A stretch of 5,569 bases of DNA from JBOGJG01 sp050747825 (lineage in GTDB: Bacteria; Acidobacteriota; UBA6911; RPQK01; JBOGJG01), in the NCBI GenBank assembly GCA_050747825.1, contig JBOGJG010000168.1:1-5569 (forward strand), in the 5' to 3' direction. The notes below the pieces were generated by a model that worked only from the letters and a program-made list of their open reading frames with translations, searched no databases and was not told where the DNA came from. The position numbers and the translations under genes were made by a program. This document shows, piece after piece, positions 4,957-5,569 of this stretch (position 1 is the first letter of the stretch; every line of letters begins with the position of its first letter).

Positions 4957-5569
4957 ATGCGTTTGTCGGGGGACAGGGTTGAGCTTTCGGCTTCCGACCT
5001 CTCTGGCTTCTTGAGTTGCACCCATCTTACAGCACTAGACCTAGCCGTTGCCAAAGGGTTGCGGGGACCGACCACTTGGGTCGATCCTTCGGTCATTGCG
5101 CTTCGGGAACGCGGTCTCGACCATGAGCGCCGATACGTTGAGCAGATTATTGCTCAGGGCCTCACATTTGAGGATCTCTCCCATCACACTAATGAGCAGG
5201 TTGTTGCCGCTTCTGTCGATGCGATGCGAACAGGCGTCGATGTGATCGTGCAGCCCGGCCTGCGCAACGACCGCTGGTTCGGTCGACCTGATGTTCTTAG
5301 GCGCTTCGAGCAGCCTAGCACTCTCGGTGAATGGTCCTATCGTGTCGTTGACACCAAGCTGGCGAAGGAAACGCGCGCCGGCTCGGTCCTACAGCTCTCG
5401 CTTTACTCTGAGCTGTTGGATCAAATCCAAGGAATCATCCCCGAGCATTTTGACGTAGTGACACCCGGTCCGCTCGGACCGGTCGTTCACACATTCAGGA
5501 TCAATGACTTCGCTGCCTATTTTCGGCTCATCCGCAAGAGACTGGAGTCCGTTTCCCTCTACGACCCCA
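4957..5569 (+). CDS. TM0106-type RecB/Cas4-like nuclease, N-terminal 204 residues (runs off the right edge)
   Basis: Partial gene, open to the end of the window. It begins MRLSGDRVELSASDLSGFLS, then CTHLTALDLAVAKG, the usual start of TM0106-family RecB-like nucleases; Cys21 sits where Cas4/AddB-type nucleases carry the first iron-sulfur cysteine. RERGLDHERRYVE (50-62) supplies the helical His motif. The PD-(D/E)xK core follows: GRPDVLRR (109-116, Asp112), VVDTKLAKE (130-138, Asp132 and Lys134), then QLSLY (146-150), the RecB QxxxY motif. FRINDFAAYFRLIRKRLE (180-197) leads to the edge. In the family, three more cysteines follow soon, and many Alphaproteobacteria fuse an SF1 (Dna2/UPF1-like) helicase to give about 1,100 residues; neither is visible here. 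The ATG at 4957 has GAAGG (4944-4948) eight bases upstream. Third-position GC is moderate (21 of 40 sampled). Role is inferred as DNA processing or repair, possibly defence. Confidence 0.85.
   Translation, partial: MRLSGDRVELSASDLSGFLSCTHLTALDLAVAKGLRGPTTWVDPSVIALRERGLDHERRYVEQIIAQGLTFEDLSHHTNEQVVAASVDAMRTGVDVIVQPGLRNDRWFGRPDVLRRFEQPSTLGEWSYRVVDTKLAKETRAGSVLQLSLYSELLDQIQGIIPEHFDVVTPGPLGPVVHTFRINDFAAYFRLIRKRLESVSLYDP

Noticed and set aside
4890..5096. Upstream extension of the 61-residue minus-strand gene to 5096
   Set aside because: It runs antiparallel to the clearly recognisable N-terminus of the nuclease gene.
5048..5245. Plus-strand 65-residue ORF
   Set aside because: Out-of-frame shadow inside the nuclease gene, whose frame carries the family motifs.
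1..5569. CRISPR array, tRNA, rRNA or insertion sequence
   Set aside because: No spaced direct repeats, no cloverleaf with a T-arm, no rRNA-like sequence, and no transposase or terminal inverted repeats were found by eye.

Overview
The window looks like an accessory stretch of an alphaproteobacterial genome, most likely from Rhizobiales (Bradyrhizobium, Methylobacterium and relatives). This rests on family resemblance recalled from memory, not on a search: a small 'CDYSL' protein, an XRE-like 216-residue protein, a DUF938 methyltransferase and a TM0106-type RecB-like nuclease are all typical of that order. GC-rich codon use and good Shine-Dalgarno sites at several starts fit. There is no rRNA, tRNA, CRISPR array or recognisable insertion sequence, and most genes are small and uncharacterised.

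Left part (1-1640). A 123-residue conserved hypothetical protein is followed by a coding-like stretch in another frame that lacks a start codon. A 72-residue gene then lies on the minus strand. Next is a plus-strand gene resembling the M41 (FtsH-type) zincin family. It is broken by a +1 frame change, and its HExxH motif is degraded to HVAGQ, so it is probably a pseudogene or a divergent non-enzymatic relative.

Centre (1640-3660). A 73-residue protein and a DUF938 SAM-dependent methyltransferase overlap by 8 bases and probably form a two-gene operon, with a perfect 8-bp hairpin after it. About 300 bases without a confident gene lead to a promoter-like sequence and a roughly 140-base leader containing a chain of potential hairpins. 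The last hairpin pairs the Shine-Dalgarno site of the next gene and ends in a T-run. That gene encodes a 216-residue protein with an XRE-like helix-turn-helix start.

Right part (3660-5569). A 275-residue protein has the marks of a proteasome beta/HslV-type Ntn hydrolase (N-terminal Thr after Met, SDR Asp, Lys38, SAG and GSG motifs). After a weak terminator comes a 61-residue minus-strand ORF, divergent from a large gene that runs off the right edge. The visible 204 residues of that gene are a TM0106-type RecB/Cas4-like nuclease domain.

Apart from the methyltransferase pair, these genes look like independent transcription units. The points most worth following are the structured leader with its SD-sequestering hairpin, the stand-alone proteasome-like hydrolase, and the decayed M41-like gene.
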